DNA of 64,000 nucleotides from Lactiplantibacillus plantarum EGD-AQ4 (GTDB lineage: Bacteria; Bacillota; Bacilli; Lactobacillales; Lactobacillaceae). The notes under the pieces are model-generated. The model had not been told where the DNA came from. It saw nothing but the letters and a program-made list of their open reading frames with translations, and did not search any database. The DNA is taken from assembly GCF_000463075.2 (NCBI RefSeq), contig NZ_AVAQ01000002.1:23196-87195 (forward strand). Direction: 5' to 3'. This document shows, piece by piece, positions 1-9,120 of the stretch; position 1 is the first letter of the stretch, and the number at the start of each line of letters is the position of its first letter. The position numbers and the translations under genes were made by a program.

Positions 1-1377
1 AAGGCCAAGTACGCACCGACCCAGGCGGATTATAAAGTCTATATTATTGATGAAGTCCACATGTTGTCGACCGGGGCGTTCAACGCACTGTTGAAGACGC
101 TGGAAGAACCGCCGGCAAACGTCATCTTCATTTTAGCCACTACCGAACCACATAAGATTCCGCTAACGATTATTTCGCGGACCCAGCGTTTTGACTTTCG
201 GCGGATCACGGCCAAAGATAGTTATGATCGGATGGTCTACATCCTGAATGAAAAGGGCGTAACCTACGATGAAAAGGCACTGCGTGTGATTGCGGCGGCC
301 GCTGAAGGTGGGATGCGGGACGCCTTGAGTATTTTGGATCAAGTGATTTCCTTCGGGGATAACACGGTCACCCTAGATGATGCGTTGATGGTCACTGGGA
401 GTGTCACCAAGCAGTTGCTGGCCAATTATGTGACGCAGGTGACGCACCACGAGACCAAACCGGCCTTGGAGACGATGCGTGAAATCTTACAAGAAGGTAA
501 AGATGCGAACCGCTTCATCGAAGATTTGATTAGTTATACGCGAGACGTGTTACTCTATCAACAGGCCCCTGAAATGGTCGACAGTGTGGCTATGGGTGAA
601 GATGATCAACAGTTTGAGGCTTTTGCCAAGGAAATCGACGCCGAAGTCTTGTATCAGATGGTCAAAACACTAAATGATATTCAGCAGCAGATGCGGTTCA
701 CGACGCATCCCGACGTTTACTTGGAAGTCTTGACGGTCAAACTCGCGCAGTTGGATGGTCAGACGGCCACCGCCCAGCCAGTAGCTACCGCGACCGTCAA
801 TCCAGAAGATCCAACGGTGCATAAGCTCGCACAACAAGTTGAACAGCTACAAAATGAAGTTAAGACGTTGCGGACACAAGGTGGTGGGAACACTAAACCC
901 GCACCAGCGAAACCACGTATGAGCAACGGACAAGCTGTTAAAAAGGTCAACGTTAGCCAAATCTATCCGATTTTGGGTGCGGCAACCAAGAATGACTTAT
1001 TGAAGGTTCGAGACGTTTGGACTGATTTGATGAATATCTTGAGTGTGACTCAACGTGCGTTGATGCACATTGCTGAGCCGGTAGCCGCGAGTGCGGATGG
1101 CGTCGTGGTTGCCTTTGATTACGAGTTCTTTTATCAAAAGGCCATCGATGACCGGACGCTGATTGATGCGCTGGGGAATGGGTTGGACCGCCTGATGGGT
1201 CAAGCACCCAAGATTGTGTACGTGCCTAAGGAGCAATGGCCGCAGATTCGTAAGGATTACTTGGCGACTCATCAGCCGGGTGGCGCCACTCCTGAGAAAA
1301 AAGCACCGGCCAAAGAACCCGTTGTTGAAGAAGCGAAGAACATGTTTGGCGACCTAGTCGAGGTTCAGCCAGACTAA
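1..1377 (+). CDS. dnaX: DNA polymerase III subunit gamma/tau (3' part)
   Basis: Clamp-loader ATPase subunit of the replicative polymerase. The frame is open from base 1, so the N-terminus, including the P-loop and zinc finger, lies outside the window. The visible part starts just before the Walker B segment YIIDEVHML and contains the sensor-1 region FILATTEPHK followed by SRTQRFDF, then the lid and collar domains. A low-complexity Ala/Pro/Lys linker leads to a C-terminal tau-like region. ybaB and recR follow immediately, the usual Firmicutes dnaX-ybaB-recR operon. Identification is firm; the true start is not visible. Confidence 0.97.
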   Translation, partial: KAKYAPTQADYKVYIIDEVHMLSTGAFNALLKTLEEPPANVIFILATTEPHKIPLTIISRTQRFDFRRITAKDSYDRMVYILNEKGVTYDEKALRVIAAAAEGGMRDALSILDQVISFGDNTVTLDDALMVTGSVTKQLLANYVTQVTHHETKPALETMREILQEGKDANRFIEDLISYTRDVLLYQQAPEMVDSVAMGEDDQQFEAFAKEIDAEVLYQMVKTLNDIQQQMRFTTHPDVYLEVLTVKLAQLDGQTATAQPVATATVNPEDPTVHKLAQQVEQLQNEVKTLRTQGGGNTKPAPAKPRMSNGQAVKKVNVSQIYPILGAATKNDLLKVRDVWTDLMNILSVTQRALMHIAEPVAASADGVVVAFDYEFFYQKAIDDRTLIDALGNGLDRLMGQAPKIVYVPKEQWPQIRKDYLATHQPGGATPEKKAPAKEPVVEEAKNMFGDLVEVQPD

Positions 1378-1398
1378 CCATGAAAGGAACTGATAATT

Positions 1399-1707
1399 AT
1401 GATGCGTGGAATGGGAAATATGCAAAGCATGATGAAACAAATGAAAAAGATGCAGGCCCAAATGACGGCCGAACAAGCTGCTCTAAATGAACAGACGTTT
1501 ACCGGGTCAGCGCCTGACGACATGGTCAAAGTGACCTTCACTGGCGACAAGAAGATGCAAGATATTACGATCAACCCAGACGCCGTTGATCCAGATGATG
1601 TTGATATGTTACAAGACTTGGTTTTAGCCGCAGTCAACGATGCGCTGACTAAGGTCGATGACCAGACACAGAGCACGATGGGCAAGTATACTAAGGGATT
1701 ACAGTAA
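1399..1707 (+). CDS. ybaB: YbaB/EbfC family nucleoid-associated protein
   Basis: Small 102-residue DNA-binding protein of the YbaB/EbfC family, which forms dimers and binds DNA with little sequence specificity. The Met/Lys/Gln-rich N-terminal helix ([17 protein letters not shown]) and the central strand region [18 protein letters not shown] are typical. An AAAGGAA ribosome binding site lies just upstream of 1399. It sits 21 bp after dnaX and 15 bp before recR, so the three genes are almost certainly cotranscribed. Its cellular role is less certain than its family. Confidence 0.93.
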   Translation: MMRGMGNMQSMMKQMKKMQAQMTAEQAALNEQTFTGSAPDDMVKVTFTGDKKMQDITINPDAVDPDDVDMLQDLVLAAVNDALTKVDDQTQSTMGKYTKGLQ

Positions 1708-1722
1708 AAACGAGGTAAGCAC

Positions 1723-2322
1723 ATGCAGTATCCAGAACCAATTGCGAAGTTGATCGATAGTTACATGAAGTTGCCCGGCATTGGGGGCAAGACGGCGACA
1801 CGGCTGGCGTTCTATACGATTGATATGAACGGTGATGATGTCACCGAGTTCGCTAAGTCGCTGATTGCGGCCAAACGGGACCTGCATTTTTGTAGTATTT
1901 GTGGCAATATCACTGAAGACGATCCATGTGTGATTTGCAAGGACAAGTCGCGCGACCAGAGCACTGTGCTGGTGGTGGAAGAAGCCAAGGACGTCATGGC
2001 GATGGAAAAAATCAAGGAGTATAACGGGTTGTATCACGTGCTGCATGGCGTGCTTTCGCCAATCGACGGTAAGGGCCCGGAAGATATCAACATTGCCAGT
2101 TTATTGAAACGGCTCCAGCAAAATGAAGCCATCAAAGAAGTCATTATCGCGACCAACGCCACGCCTGAGGGTGAAGCCACTGCGATGTATATTTCACGGC
2201 TAGTTAAGCCCGCCGGCATCAAAGTAACGCGGCTAGCTCACGGATTATCTGTCGGCAGTGATATTCAGTATGCGGATGAAATGACCCTGTTTAAGGCGGT
2301 TGAAGGTCGCCAAGAGATGTAA
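1723..2322 (+). CDS. recR: Recombination protein RecR
   Basis: RecR of the RecFOR pathway, which helps load RecA at single-strand gaps. The 199-residue length is normal. An N-terminal helix-hairpin-helix ([15 protein letters not shown]) is followed by a four-cysteine zinc finger ([16 protein letters not shown], around residues 54-70) and a TOPRIM domain starting at [14 protein letters not shown]. It is the third gene of the dnaX-ybaB-recR operon, with a GAGG ribosome binding site in front. Confidence 0.97.
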   Translation: MQYPEPIAKLIDSYMKLPGIGGKTATRLAFYTIDMNGDDVTEFAKSLIAAKRDLHFCSICGNITEDDPCVICKDKSRDQSTVLVVEEAKDVMAMEKIKEYNGLYHVLHGVLSPIDGKGPEDINIASLLKRLQQNEAIKEVIIATNATPEGEATAMYISRLVKPAGIKVTRLAHGLSVGSDIQYADEMTLFKAVEGRQEM

Positions 2323-2337
2323 TTCGGAGGTGTTAGT

Positions 2338-2589
2338 ATGTTTAAACGCAAACAGAAGATCAAGCACCCCAAAGCAACGTACGATGAACAATTATTGACG
2401 ACGTTGAATGCGGCTAAGGTGGACTGGGACCGCGCCAAACAGAACCAAGAGGCGGTCTATGACAACAACACGAGTGAACTCGTCACTCAGACCGCGTTAG
2501 CGCGCGCCAAGTACTTGTACCTCTACCGTGAAGCGCGGCTACGGCAGGTCCATGGACAGACGATTCAGCGCTCGGTGATTGATAAGTAG
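2338..2589 (+). CDS. yaaL: YaaL-like DUF2508 protein
   Basis: Short charged cytoplasmic protein of 83 residues, matching the size and place of the Firmicutes YaaL/DUF2508 family that follows recR. It is mostly helical, with no signal peptide or membrane segment. A strong CGGAGG ribosome binding site precedes the ATG, and the gene is 15 bp from recR, so it closes the operon. Function is unknown. A rho-independent terminator follows about 25 bp downstream. Confidence 0.85.
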   Translation: MFKRKQKIKHPKATYDEQLLTTLNAAKVDWDRAKQNQEAVYDNNTSELVTQTALARAKYLYLYREARLRQVHGQTIQRSVIDK

Positions 2590-2613
2590 TCGGCTTAAAG
2601 AGTTGTGCCAACA

Positions 2614-2658
2614 TAAAAACGCATTTCGCTGATACCCGTCAGTGGAATGCGTTTTTTA
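2614..2658 (+). terminator. Rho-independent terminator after yaaL
   Basis: AAAACGCATTTC and GGAATGCGTTTT form an A/T-ended hairpin followed by a T run. It ends the dnaX-ybaB-recR-yaaL transcript before the repeat element begins. Confidence 0.8.
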
Positions 2659-2750
2659 TTAGCTGATAGTCAGTCATTGTCATGACGGCGGGTTTGAATG
2701 GATTTGATTTGCATGGTGAACCCAGATAAGTTGTCTAGTTAGCTGTAATT

Positions 2751-3494
2751 TACGCATTGTGCTAATTATTATTGTGCATTAAAGATGATTAAATCATGCC
2801 ATTTTGTTTGGCTTACTGTTCGTCTGCCGGAGATCCTCCCATTCCGACTTCCGGGGCCGGCTGACAATTGCTGGAACGGATGATGCATGATGGCATTTAA
2901 GCACTGAGAAGATTATTCAGTCATCTCAACGCCACAAATCTCAATAGCAACTAGTCTTAAAATTAGTCGATAAGGTTTTTCGTTCATAATCCAAGCTTTT
3001 GCTATCTCAGACGACTAGAGAAAATTCTGACAAATTCATTGAAATTGTTTGTTTGAAGCACTAAATCATGGTTCAGAAAGTTTAGCGATTGTTAGAAATC
3101 AATCTGAAAGTTCAACATTAAAGGTGCCGTGCACCAAAGAACCGTCGACTAATCCAACAAAAAGTTGGGCCCGTCCATGTCTGCCTTTCGAATACTATCC
3201 CCGGCTGGAAGGTGTTTCTGACAATGCTCAGCGATGAAATTCCACTTAGCAAGCGTTGTGTGCTTGGTTAGTGGAAGACCAGTATTTAAGACGTGGGCTT
3301 TCGGCTTAAATCTGTGTCCATCGCGTTCCAGCGTTGTCAGAAATACCTGGAAGCCGGCGTAGGAAGCATCCACAACAGCAAGTTTACGGTAACTCGCACT
3401 GTTTCCAGCGGGTCTTAGCTGGCTGCTTTTGATTTTAAAAATTGGCACTTTTTAATCATGATTCAGTACAAATCAACTAGCACAACGCGTGTAA
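2751..3494. repeat. Intergenic repeat element, copy 1 (left domain deleted)
   Basis: A 744-bp noncoding element flanked by inverted terminal sequences: ACGCATTGTGCT at the left, and AGCACAACGCGTGTA (the complement of the same motif) at the right. Each is followed inward by a version of the ATGATTAAATCATG core. It has the same end-to-end order as copies 3 and 4. The left domain starts normally (CCGACTTCCGGGG, then GGCTGACAA, to about 2878) but then jumps directly to the central region at GATGATGCATGATGGCA, losing roughly 250-300 bp. The right domain is intact. It fills the space between yaaL and tmk. No target duplication was recognised. Confidence 0.88.
3201..3357 (+). ncRNA. Candidate structured RNA domain B (copy 1)
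   Basis: A 157-bp foldable core. CCGGCT at 3201 pairs with AGCCGG at 3352. GGTGTTTCTGACAATGCT pairs with AGCGTTGTCAGAAATACC. Inside lie GCGATG:CATCGC, the hairpin TTCCACT/AGTGGAA and the hairpin ATTTAAG/CTTAAAT. It has the same core length and helices as the domain at 22161-22317; the closing helix here is fully Watson-Crick where that copy has a G-T pair. The strand is inferred from wobble pairs and transcription has not been shown. A 99-codon reading frame across it on the minus strand is probably incidental. Confidence 0.55.
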
Positions 3495-3638
3495 CTTGCT
3501 TTTGTAGTCATGGTTATCACGTTGGCTGAGCAGCATTAACTATCAGTAATTAACTTAATAAATCGTCAAAACCACAATTGGTAGTAGCTATCGCCCTAAA
3601 AATCGGCCAAAAAATACCCTCACTAGTGGTAACCGGAT

Positions 3639-3667
3639 TAGACAGGCCTCTCAAAATCAAGTACAAT
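3639..3667 (+). promoter_or_regulatory. Promoter of the tmk operon
   Basis: TAGACA, 17 bp, TACAAT: five of six matches in each box at ideal spacing. Transcription would begin near 3674, leaving a leader of only about 25 bases before the preferred tmk start at 3700. Confidence 0.7.
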
Positions 3668-3699
3668 TGCTACATATAAGAAAATAGATGGGATTGGGA

Positions 3700-4365
3700 A
3701 TGTTGACAGGAAAATTAGTTACTTTTGAAGGGCCAGATGGTGCCGGTAAAACGTCAGCTTTAAACGCGATTGTGGCACAGTTACAGCCGCAATTAGGGGA
3801 TCGCTTAGTCGTGACGCGTGAACCGGGCGGTAATCAAATCTCAGAAGCGATTCGGAACATTATTTTGGATCGTAACAATACGGCAATGGATGACCGCACG
3901 GAGGCCTTGTTATATGCAGCCGCGCGCCGGCAACACATTGTTCAAACGATTCAACCCGCATTAGACCGAGGCCAATTAGTCTTATGTGACCGCTATCTCG
4001 ACAGTTCCGTGGCCTATCAAGGTGCTGGCCGTGAGATCGGCGAACAGGCCGTTTATGATATGAACCAGTTTGCCACCAAGGGACTAACGGCAGACTTAAC
4101 GTTGTACTTTGACGTTGATGCCGCGGTCGGATTGAACCGAATTCAGCAACATCGACAAAATGAAATCAATCGCTTGGACGTGGAAGCCCTCAGCTTTCAT
4201 CATCGTGTCCAAGCGGCATACTTAAAATTATTGGCTGACCATCCAGAGCGCATCAAGCGCATCGATGCCAGTCAACCATTAGAACAAGTCGTCACGCAAG
4301 CCATTCAAATCATGACGACTGAGTTACCAACTTATATGGCTACCGAGGGAGGGGAACGCGAATGA
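3700..4365 (+). CDS. tmk: Thymidylate kinase
   Basis: Phosphorylates dTMP to dTDP. The P-loop FEGPDGAGKT is near the N-terminus, DRYLDSSVAYQGAGR is the DR(Y/H) substrate-binding region and the lid region follows. The ATG at 3700 (MLTGKLVTFEG) is chosen because GGGATTGGGA precedes it and the predicted transcript starts near 3674. An in-frame ATG at 3688 would have almost no leader and no ribosome binding site. The stop overlaps the next start (ATGA), so tmk is translationally coupled to the c-di-AMP receptor gene. Confidence 0.95.
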   Translation: MLTGKLVTFEGPDGAGKTSALNAIVAQLQPQLGDRLVVTREPGGNQISEAIRNIILDRNNTAMDDRTEALLYAAARRQHIVQTIQPALDRGQLVLCDRYLDSSVAYQGAGREIGEQAVYDMNQFATKGLTADLTLYFDVDAAVGLNRIQQHRQNEINRLDVEALSFHHRVQAAYLKLLADHPERIKRIDASQPLEQVVTQAIQIMTTELPTYMATEGGERE

Positions 4366-4691
4366 AATTAATTATTGCAATCGTCCAAGATAAGGACAGT
4401 AACCGGTTAAGCAGCCAATTTATCGAAGCAAACGTCCGCGCAACAAAACTTTCAACGACTGGTGGTTTCTTGCGTTCAGGGAACACCACCTTTATGATTG
4501 GGATTGAAGATGAACGTGTCGATGAAGTTTTGGCGATGATTAAAGAGACTAGTCATGCGCGTGAGCAATTCATGACACCGCCCGTTAATTTGGACGTGAC
4601 GATGGACGGCGCAGCTGCCTATCCAGTCGAAGTCCAGGTCGGTGGGGCCACAGTCTTTGTCTTACCAATCGAACAATTTCATCAATTTTAA
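4362..4691 (+). CDS. darA: PII-like cyclic-di-AMP receptor (DarA/PstA family)
   Basis: A 109-residue protein matching the PII-like family that binds c-di-AMP as a trimer in Firmicutes (DarA in Bacillus, PstA in Listeria). The N-terminal strand MKLIIAIVQDKD, the ligand-loop region ATKLSTTGGFLRSGNTTFMI and IGIEDERVDEVLAMI are characteristic. It overlaps tmk by four bases and precedes holB, the conserved order of this operon. It has no known enzymatic activity; its output in lactobacilli is unknown. A c-di-AMP-linked potassium transporter homologue lies at 25.4 kb. Confidence 0.93.
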   Translation: MKLIIAIVQDKDSNRLSSQFIEANVRATKLSTTGGFLRSGNTTFMIGIEDERVDEVLAMIKETSHAREQFMTPPVNLDVTMDGAAAYPVEVQVGGATVFVLPIEQFHQF

Positions 4692-4720
4692 TGGTTAACT
4701 TTAATGAAGGATGATGATTA

Positions 4721-5740
4721 ATGGCAACCGATTCATTTGCGCAAACGTTAACTGCCAAACAGCCCCGTTTGTTAGCGGCATTTAAACACATTATCGCCCA
4801 GAACCATCTCGCACACGCGTACTTGTTCGCGGGCATGGAGGGCGCTGGGCAACCAGAATTGGCCCACTGGATCGCGCAACGGTTGTTCTGCCTACACGTG
4901 ACGGACGATGGCGAACCGGATGGCACCTGTGAGGAATGCGTCCGCATCGCCAATGGGTCGCACCCAGACATCGTAACGGTCGCGCCTGAGGGGCAACGGA
5001 TTCACGTGGACCAAGTGCGGTACTTAAAAGCCGAATTCTCTAAGAGTGCGGTTGAGGGTAATCGCAAGTTATTTATTATCAGCGATGCCGAAAAGATGAC
5101 TGCCAGCGCTGCCAACAGTTTATTGAAGTTTATCGAGGAACCGAGCGGCAACGTGACGGCGCTACTCCTAACGACCAATAAACAACTGATGCTACCGACG
5201 ATCATCTCACGGACGCAGGTCATTGAATTCCCACCACTCAATGCGCAGGCTTTGCAACAGACGTTTGAGCAGGCTGGAATTGCGCCTAATCAAGCTCAGA
5301 TGGCTCGTTCGTTGACAAGTAGCGTCACTCAGGCACAGGCACTCCTAGAGGACGACTGGTTGCCACAAGCGTCGCAGGCCTTGTGGCGCTGGTTTGAACG
5401 GGCGGTTAAGGGTGATTCACGCAGTTTTGTGGCAGTGCAAGTCAATCTAGTCGGATTAGCGAAGGACGCCGACCACCAGCTGGTGATGCTAGATTTAATT
5501 GCCGCCTTATTTCAAGATTTATTACAATTACATTTTCAAGTGGCAACGACCGCATTGACGTTTGGTCAGTACCAGCAGGAATTGACGGCATTAACAACTC
5601 GGTTGAGTGATGACCAGTTGATTGCCGCGACTGAGCTAGCCCTAACTGCAAAGCGACAGTTGGCTAGCAATATTAGTTTTCAGAATGTCTTAGAGGGCCT
5701 AACCTTAAAGTTATGGCCGATTTTTCAAACAAACGCTTAA
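4721..5740 (+). CDS. holB: DNA polymerase III subunit delta'
   Basis: Clamp-loader subunit related to DnaX. It contains HAYLFAGMEGAGQ in place of a functional P-loop, one CEEC cysteine pair, VRYLKAEFSKSA, and the sensor-1 region FIEEPSGNVTALLLTTN followed by SRTQVIEF. The Walker A motif is degenerate, as expected for delta', which does not hydrolyse ATP. The 339-residue length is normal. An AAGGATGATG ribosome binding site supports the ATG at 4721. Confidence 0.95.
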   Translation: MATDSFAQTLTAKQPRLLAAFKHIIAQNHLAHAYLFAGMEGAGQPELAHWIAQRLFCLHVTDDGEPDGTCEECVRIANGSHPDIVTVAPEGQRIHVDQVRYLKAEFSKSAVEGNRKLFIISDAEKMTASAANSLLKFIEEPSGNVTALLLTTNKQLMLPTIISRTQVIEFPPLNAQALQQTFEQAGIAPNQAQMARSLTSSVTQAQALLEDDWLPQASQALWRWFERAVKGDSRSFVAVQVNLVGLAKDADHQLVMLDLIAALFQDLLQLHFQVATTALTFGQYQQELTALTTRLSDDQLIAATELALTAKRQLASNISFQNVLEGLTLKLWPIFQTNA

Positions 5741-5764
5741 TTAAAGGAAAACGAGGGTGAGCGC

Positions 5765-6112
5765 GTGGATAAGCGTGATTTATACGATAGTTTCGGTGAT
5801 ATGGAACAACAGATGCAACAAATGCTAGACAAAATGGCCAAATTACGCGCAGATATGACGACGGTGTTAGAAAAGAATGCGGAATTAGTCATTGAAAATG
5901 AACATTTACGTGAACACATGGTCGAGATTGAAAACGAATTGCCGAAAAAAACAACCAGCACGACCACGCTCTCAAAGTCACGCCAGAACCTAGAAAAGTT
6001 ATACGACGAAGGCTTTCATGTTTGCAACCAATTCTATGGCAAACGACGTGATGATGACGAATCCTGTGTTTTCTGCCTAGAAGTCATTTATGGTGAACGC
6101 GAACGTGCATAG
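5765..6112 (+). CDS. yabA: Replication initiation control protein YabA
   Basis: Regulator of DnaA that tethers it to the sliding clamp. The 115-residue protein starts with GTG (GAGGG upstream), has an N-terminal coiled coil (DMEQQMQQMLDKMAKLRADM, continuing to about residue 60), a linker, and a C-terminal zinc-binding tail with FHVCNQFYG and DESCVFCLEV. It directly follows holB, the usual context. The terminator immediately downstream ends the tmk-darA-holB-yabA operon. Confidence 0.94.
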   Translation: MDKRDLYDSFGDMEQQMQQMLDKMAKLRADMTTVLEKNAELVIENEHLREHMVEIENELPKKTTSTTTLSKSRQNLEKLYDEGFHVCNQFYGKRRDDDESCVFCLEVIYGERERA

Positions 6113-6120
6113 TCATTAGA

Positions 6121-6144
6121 GTCTGGGGCAATCCCAGACTTTTT
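6121..6144 (+). terminator. Terminator after yabA
   Basis: GTCTGGG-GCAAT-CCCAGAC followed by TTTTT: a compact perfect 7-bp stem with a T run. Confidence 0.88.
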
Positions 6145-6208
6145 GTGCTTCTGGCGACCGAAATTAAGTCAGTGGACAGGCAATGACGAGAAGAGTTAGG
6201 AGGATACT

Positions 6209-7105
6209 TTGCAAACACAACAAAGCTTTGCGGCACATGCTGGCGTCGGAACGTTATATTTAGTCCCCACGCCCATCGGTAATTTACAAGATATGACCTA
6301 TCGCGCAGTCGAAACGCTCAAAACGGTCGATTTGATTGCCGCAGAAGATACGCGCAATACGCAAAAACTATTGAATCATTTTGAAATTACGACGAAACAA
6401 ATTAGTTTCCATGAACACAACACGCAGGAACGGATTCCCCAACTGGTGGAAAAATTACAAGCAGGCGTGAACCTGGCGCAAGTCAGTGATGCCGGGATGC
6501 CGTCGATCAGTGATCCGGGCAAGGAATTAGTGGCGGCTTGCATTCAAGCTGATATTCCAGTTGTTCCGTTACCCGGAGCGAATGCGGGTTTGACCGCACT
6601 GATTGCCTCTGGACTCGTTCCGCAGCCGTTTTATTTCTACGGCTTCTTACCACGCAAAAAGAACGAACAAAAAGCTGACTTGGCGCAATTAGCACAACGT
6701 CATGAGACGGTCGTGTTATACGAATCCCCATTTCGAGTAGCGAAGACTTTGGCCTTATTGGCAACCGTCTGCGAGGGCAGTCGGCCAATCGTCGCCTGTC
6801 GTGAGCTGACGAAACGCTATGAGGAATTCGCTCGGGGGACGTTAACAGAGATGGTCGCTTGGGCACAGGACCACCAGCTAAAGGGGGAATTTGTCCTCCT
6901 GATTGGCGGCAATCCGAATACGGACGAGCCGGCCGCCACGGATGAGTTAGCACAACTGCCAATCAAAGCTCAAGTTGAGGCATTGATTGCAGCTGGTGAC
7001 AAGCCCAATGCCGCTATCAAAACGATTGCCAAACGCCGCAATCTAGCTCGGCAGACGGTCTATAATCAATTTCACGAACTAAAACCTAACGATGAGGAGT
7101 CTTAA
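6209..7105 (+). CDS. rsmI: 16S rRNA (cytidine-2'-O)-methyltransferase RsmI
   Basis: Methylates C1402 of 16S rRNA at the ribose. It is a tetrapyrrole-methylase fold protein: GTLYLVPTPIGNLQDMT at the N-terminus, AAEDTRNTQKLL, VSDAGMPSISDPG and PGANAGLTALIASG are family hallmarks. The start is TTG at 6209, supported by AGGAGG eight bases upstream; no ATG fits. The 298-residue length is normal. It is followed after 3 bp by the thioesterase gene. Confidence 0.95.
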   Translation: MQTQQSFAAHAGVGTLYLVPTPIGNLQDMTYRAVETLKTVDLIAAEDTRNTQKLLNHFEITTKQISFHEHNTQERIPQLVEKLQAGVNLAQVSDAGMPSISDPGKELVAACIQADIPVVPLPGANAGLTALIASGLVPQPFYFYGFLPRKKNEQKADLAQLAQRHETVVLYESPFRVAKTLALLATVCEGSRPIVACRELTKRYEEFARGTLTEMVAWAQDHQLKGEFVLLIGGNPNTDEPAATDELAQLPIKAQVEALIAAGDKPNAAIKTIAKRRNLARQTVYNQFHELKPNDEES

Positions 7106-7108
7106 TTA

Positions 7109-7894
7109 ATGGCAACTTTAGGCGCAACTGCGAGTCTTTACAGTGAACAGCACCGGATTACTTACTATGAATGTGACCGAACGGGTCGTGCGACGCTGAC
7201 GACCTTGATCGATATCGCCGTCCTAGCCTCCGAAGATCAGAGTGACGCGCTGGGGCTGACCACGGATTTTGTGCAGGGTCATGGGGTCGGCTGGGTCGTC
7301 ACCCAGTATGCCATGGACATTACCCGGATGCCTCGCCAAGATGAGGTCGTGACCATCGCGGTGCGGGGAAGTGCCTATAATCCCTACTTTGCTTACCGCG
7401 AATTTTGGATTCGGGATGCGGATGGCCAACAGTTGGCATACATTACGAGTATTTGGGTATTGATGAGTCAGACGACCCGGCGAATCGTGAAGATTGTGCC
7501 AGAACTGGTCGCGCCTTATCAGTCCGAGGCGGTCAAACGGATTCCACGCTTGCCACGTCCGATTAGCTTTGAAAAGACGGCGGATACCATTACTAAGCCC
7601 TACCACGTGCGTTTCTTTGACATTGACCCGAACCGGCATGTGAATAACGCGCATTACTTTGATTGGCTGGTCGATACGTTGCCGGCAGATTTCTTGTTGC
7701 AACACGACTTAGTGCATATCGATGTGCGTTATGAAAATGAAGTGAAGTACGGTCAGACAGTGATGGCGCACGCCAACATTTTACCAAGTGACCAAGCAGA
7801 CCAAGTGACGACCAGTCACTTGATTGAAGTCGAGGATGAAAAATGTTGTGAAGTGACGATTCAGTGGCGGACGTTATCCGCACCAATCGACTAA
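7109..7894 (+). CDS. Acyl-ACP thioesterase (FatA/FatB-like)
   Basis: A 261-residue double hot-dog protein resembling bacterial acyl-ACP thioesterases that release fatty acids from acyl carrier protein. The first half contains YYECDRTGRATL and WVVTQYAMDI; the second half begins YHVRFFDIDPNRHVNNAHYFDWLVD, with the Asn-His pair typical of the second hot-dog. It starts 3 bp after rsmI, a linkage seen in other lactobacilli. Substrate chain length cannot be inferred. Confidence 0.87.
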   Translation: MATLGATASLYSEQHRITYYECDRTGRATLTTLIDIAVLASEDQSDALGLTTDFVQGHGVGWVVTQYAMDITRMPRQDEVVTIAVRGSAYNPYFAYREFWIRDADGQQLAYITSIWVLMSQTTRRIVKIVPELVAPYQSEAVKRIPRLPRPISFEKTADTITKPYHVRFFDIDPNRHVNNAHYFDWLVDTLPADFLLQHDLVHIDVRYENEVKYGQTVMAHANILPSDQADQVTTSHLIEVEDEKCCEVTIQWRTLSAPID

Positions 7895-8026
7895 TTATCG
7901 CGTCTTGTGATTGGCCTCGGTTCAAGTGAAGGCCGATTGTTCGGTCAATTAGAAAGCACGTTTTTCGTGCGGTTATTAACGTGACAGTATGCTATGATTA
8001 AAACATCCATACAGGGGAGGTTCATT

Positions 8027-9022
8027 ATGTCAATTTTAGTTTTAGGGGGAGCCGGTTATATTGGTTCTCATATGGTTGACCGGTTAGTTGAACACGGTAC
8101 CGACGTGGTCGTTGTCGATAATTTGGTGACTGGACACCGAGCAGCGGTCAATTCAGCTGCCAAGTTTTATCAAGGCGATTTACGAGATGCGGACTTTTTA
8201 AACCACGTTTTTGATACCGAATCGATTACGGCGGTCGTACATTTCGCAGCCTTCTCAATCGTGCCTGAATCAATGTCAAAACCATTGAAGTATTTTGACA
8301 ACAATACGGGCGGAATGATTACGTTGCTAGAAGCGATGCAAGCACATGACGTGAAGCAAATCGTCTTCTCATCAACGGCGGCCACTTACGGTACACCGGA
8401 ACAGATTCCAATTAAGGAAACTGACCCGCAATTGCCAATCAACCCTTACGGTGCAAGTAAGTTAATGATGGAACAAATCATGCACTGGGCGGATGTCGCT
8501 TATGGCATCAAATTTGTTGCCTTACGTTACTTTAACGTTGCGGGTGCTAAGCCCGATGGCAGTATTGGTGAAGACCATGGCCCAGAAACGCACTTGGTGC
8601 CAATTATTTTACAAGTGGCTCAAGGCAAACGCGATGAGCTGAAAATCTTCGGTGATGACTATAATACGCCGGATGGGACCAATGTCCGTGACTATGTCCA
8701 CGTCATCGACTTGGCGGATGCCCACATCTTGGCCTTGAAGTACTTGGCTGCGGGTAACGAAAGTAATGCCTTCAACCTCGGTTCTTCAACTGGTTTCTCG
8801 AACAAGCAAATGTTAGCTGCAGCCCGGGAAGTGACCGGCCAACCAATTCCTGCAACCTTGGCTCCACGTCGTCCTGGCGATCCCGACTCACTCGTTGCAG
8901 CCAGCGACAAAGCACGCGAAGTCCTCGGCTGGAAGCCAAACTACGATAACGTCAATGACATTATTAAAACAGCTTGGGCTTGGACTCAAAAGCATCCAAA
9001 CGGCTACGACGACCGTCACTAG
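8027..9022 (+). CDS. galE: UDP-glucose 4-epimerase
   Basis: Interconverts UDP-glucose and UDP-galactose. It is an extended short-chain dehydrogenase with the NAD motif GGAGYIGSH, the catalytic YGASK (Tyr-x-x-x-Lys) and [11 protein letters not shown] 8027 follows GGGGAGG at good spacing; an in-frame upstream extension to 7994 has no ribosome binding site and would add 11 non-conserved residues. The 331-residue length is normal. It is monocistronic, with its own terminator, and is not next to other Leloir genes here; galU and pgm lie 40-50 kb away. Confidence 0.95.
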   Translation: MSILVLGGAGYIGSHMVDRLVEHGTDVVVVDNLVTGHRAAVNSAAKFYQGDLRDADFLNHVFDTESITAVVHFAAFSIVPESMSKPLKYFDNNTGGMITLLEAMQAHDVKQIVFSSTAATYGTPEQIPIKETDPQLPINPYGASKLMMEQIMHWADVAYGIKFVALRYFNVAGAKPDGSIGEDHGPETHLVPIILQVAQGKRDELKIFGDDYNTPDGTNVRDYVHVIDLADAHILALKYLAAGNESNAFNLGSSTGFSNKQMLAAAREVTGQPIPATLAPRRPGDPDSLVAASDKAREVLGWKPNYDNVNDIIKTAWAWTQKHPNGYDDRH

Positions 9023-9066
9023 ACTGACTGTCTGACGCTACTTGCCGGATAATTAATGAAAAACAC

Positions 9067-9113
9067 AATCAGCCCTAAACTCACGTAGCTTGATGAGTTT
9101 AGGGCTGATTTTT
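9067..9113 (+). terminator. Terminator after galE
   Basis: AATCAGCCCTAAACTCA and its complement TGAGTTTAGGGCTGATT form a 17-bp perfect stem followed by Ts. The stem could also act on the opposite strand. Confidence 0.9.
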
Positions 9114-9120
9114 GGGTTCT

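Noticed and set aside
1285..1310. A-rich run in dnaX as a tau/gamma frameshift site
   Set aside because: The run GAG-AAA-AAA-GCA is not an in-frame A-AAA-AAG heptamer, lies very near the C-terminus and has no downstream stem; a shorter gamma form would not result.
7900..7975. Terminator between the thioesterase gene and galE
   Set aside because: A GGCCT/AGGCC hairpin is present but no T run follows; the small GCACG/CGTGC hairpin after it is also not a convincing terminator.
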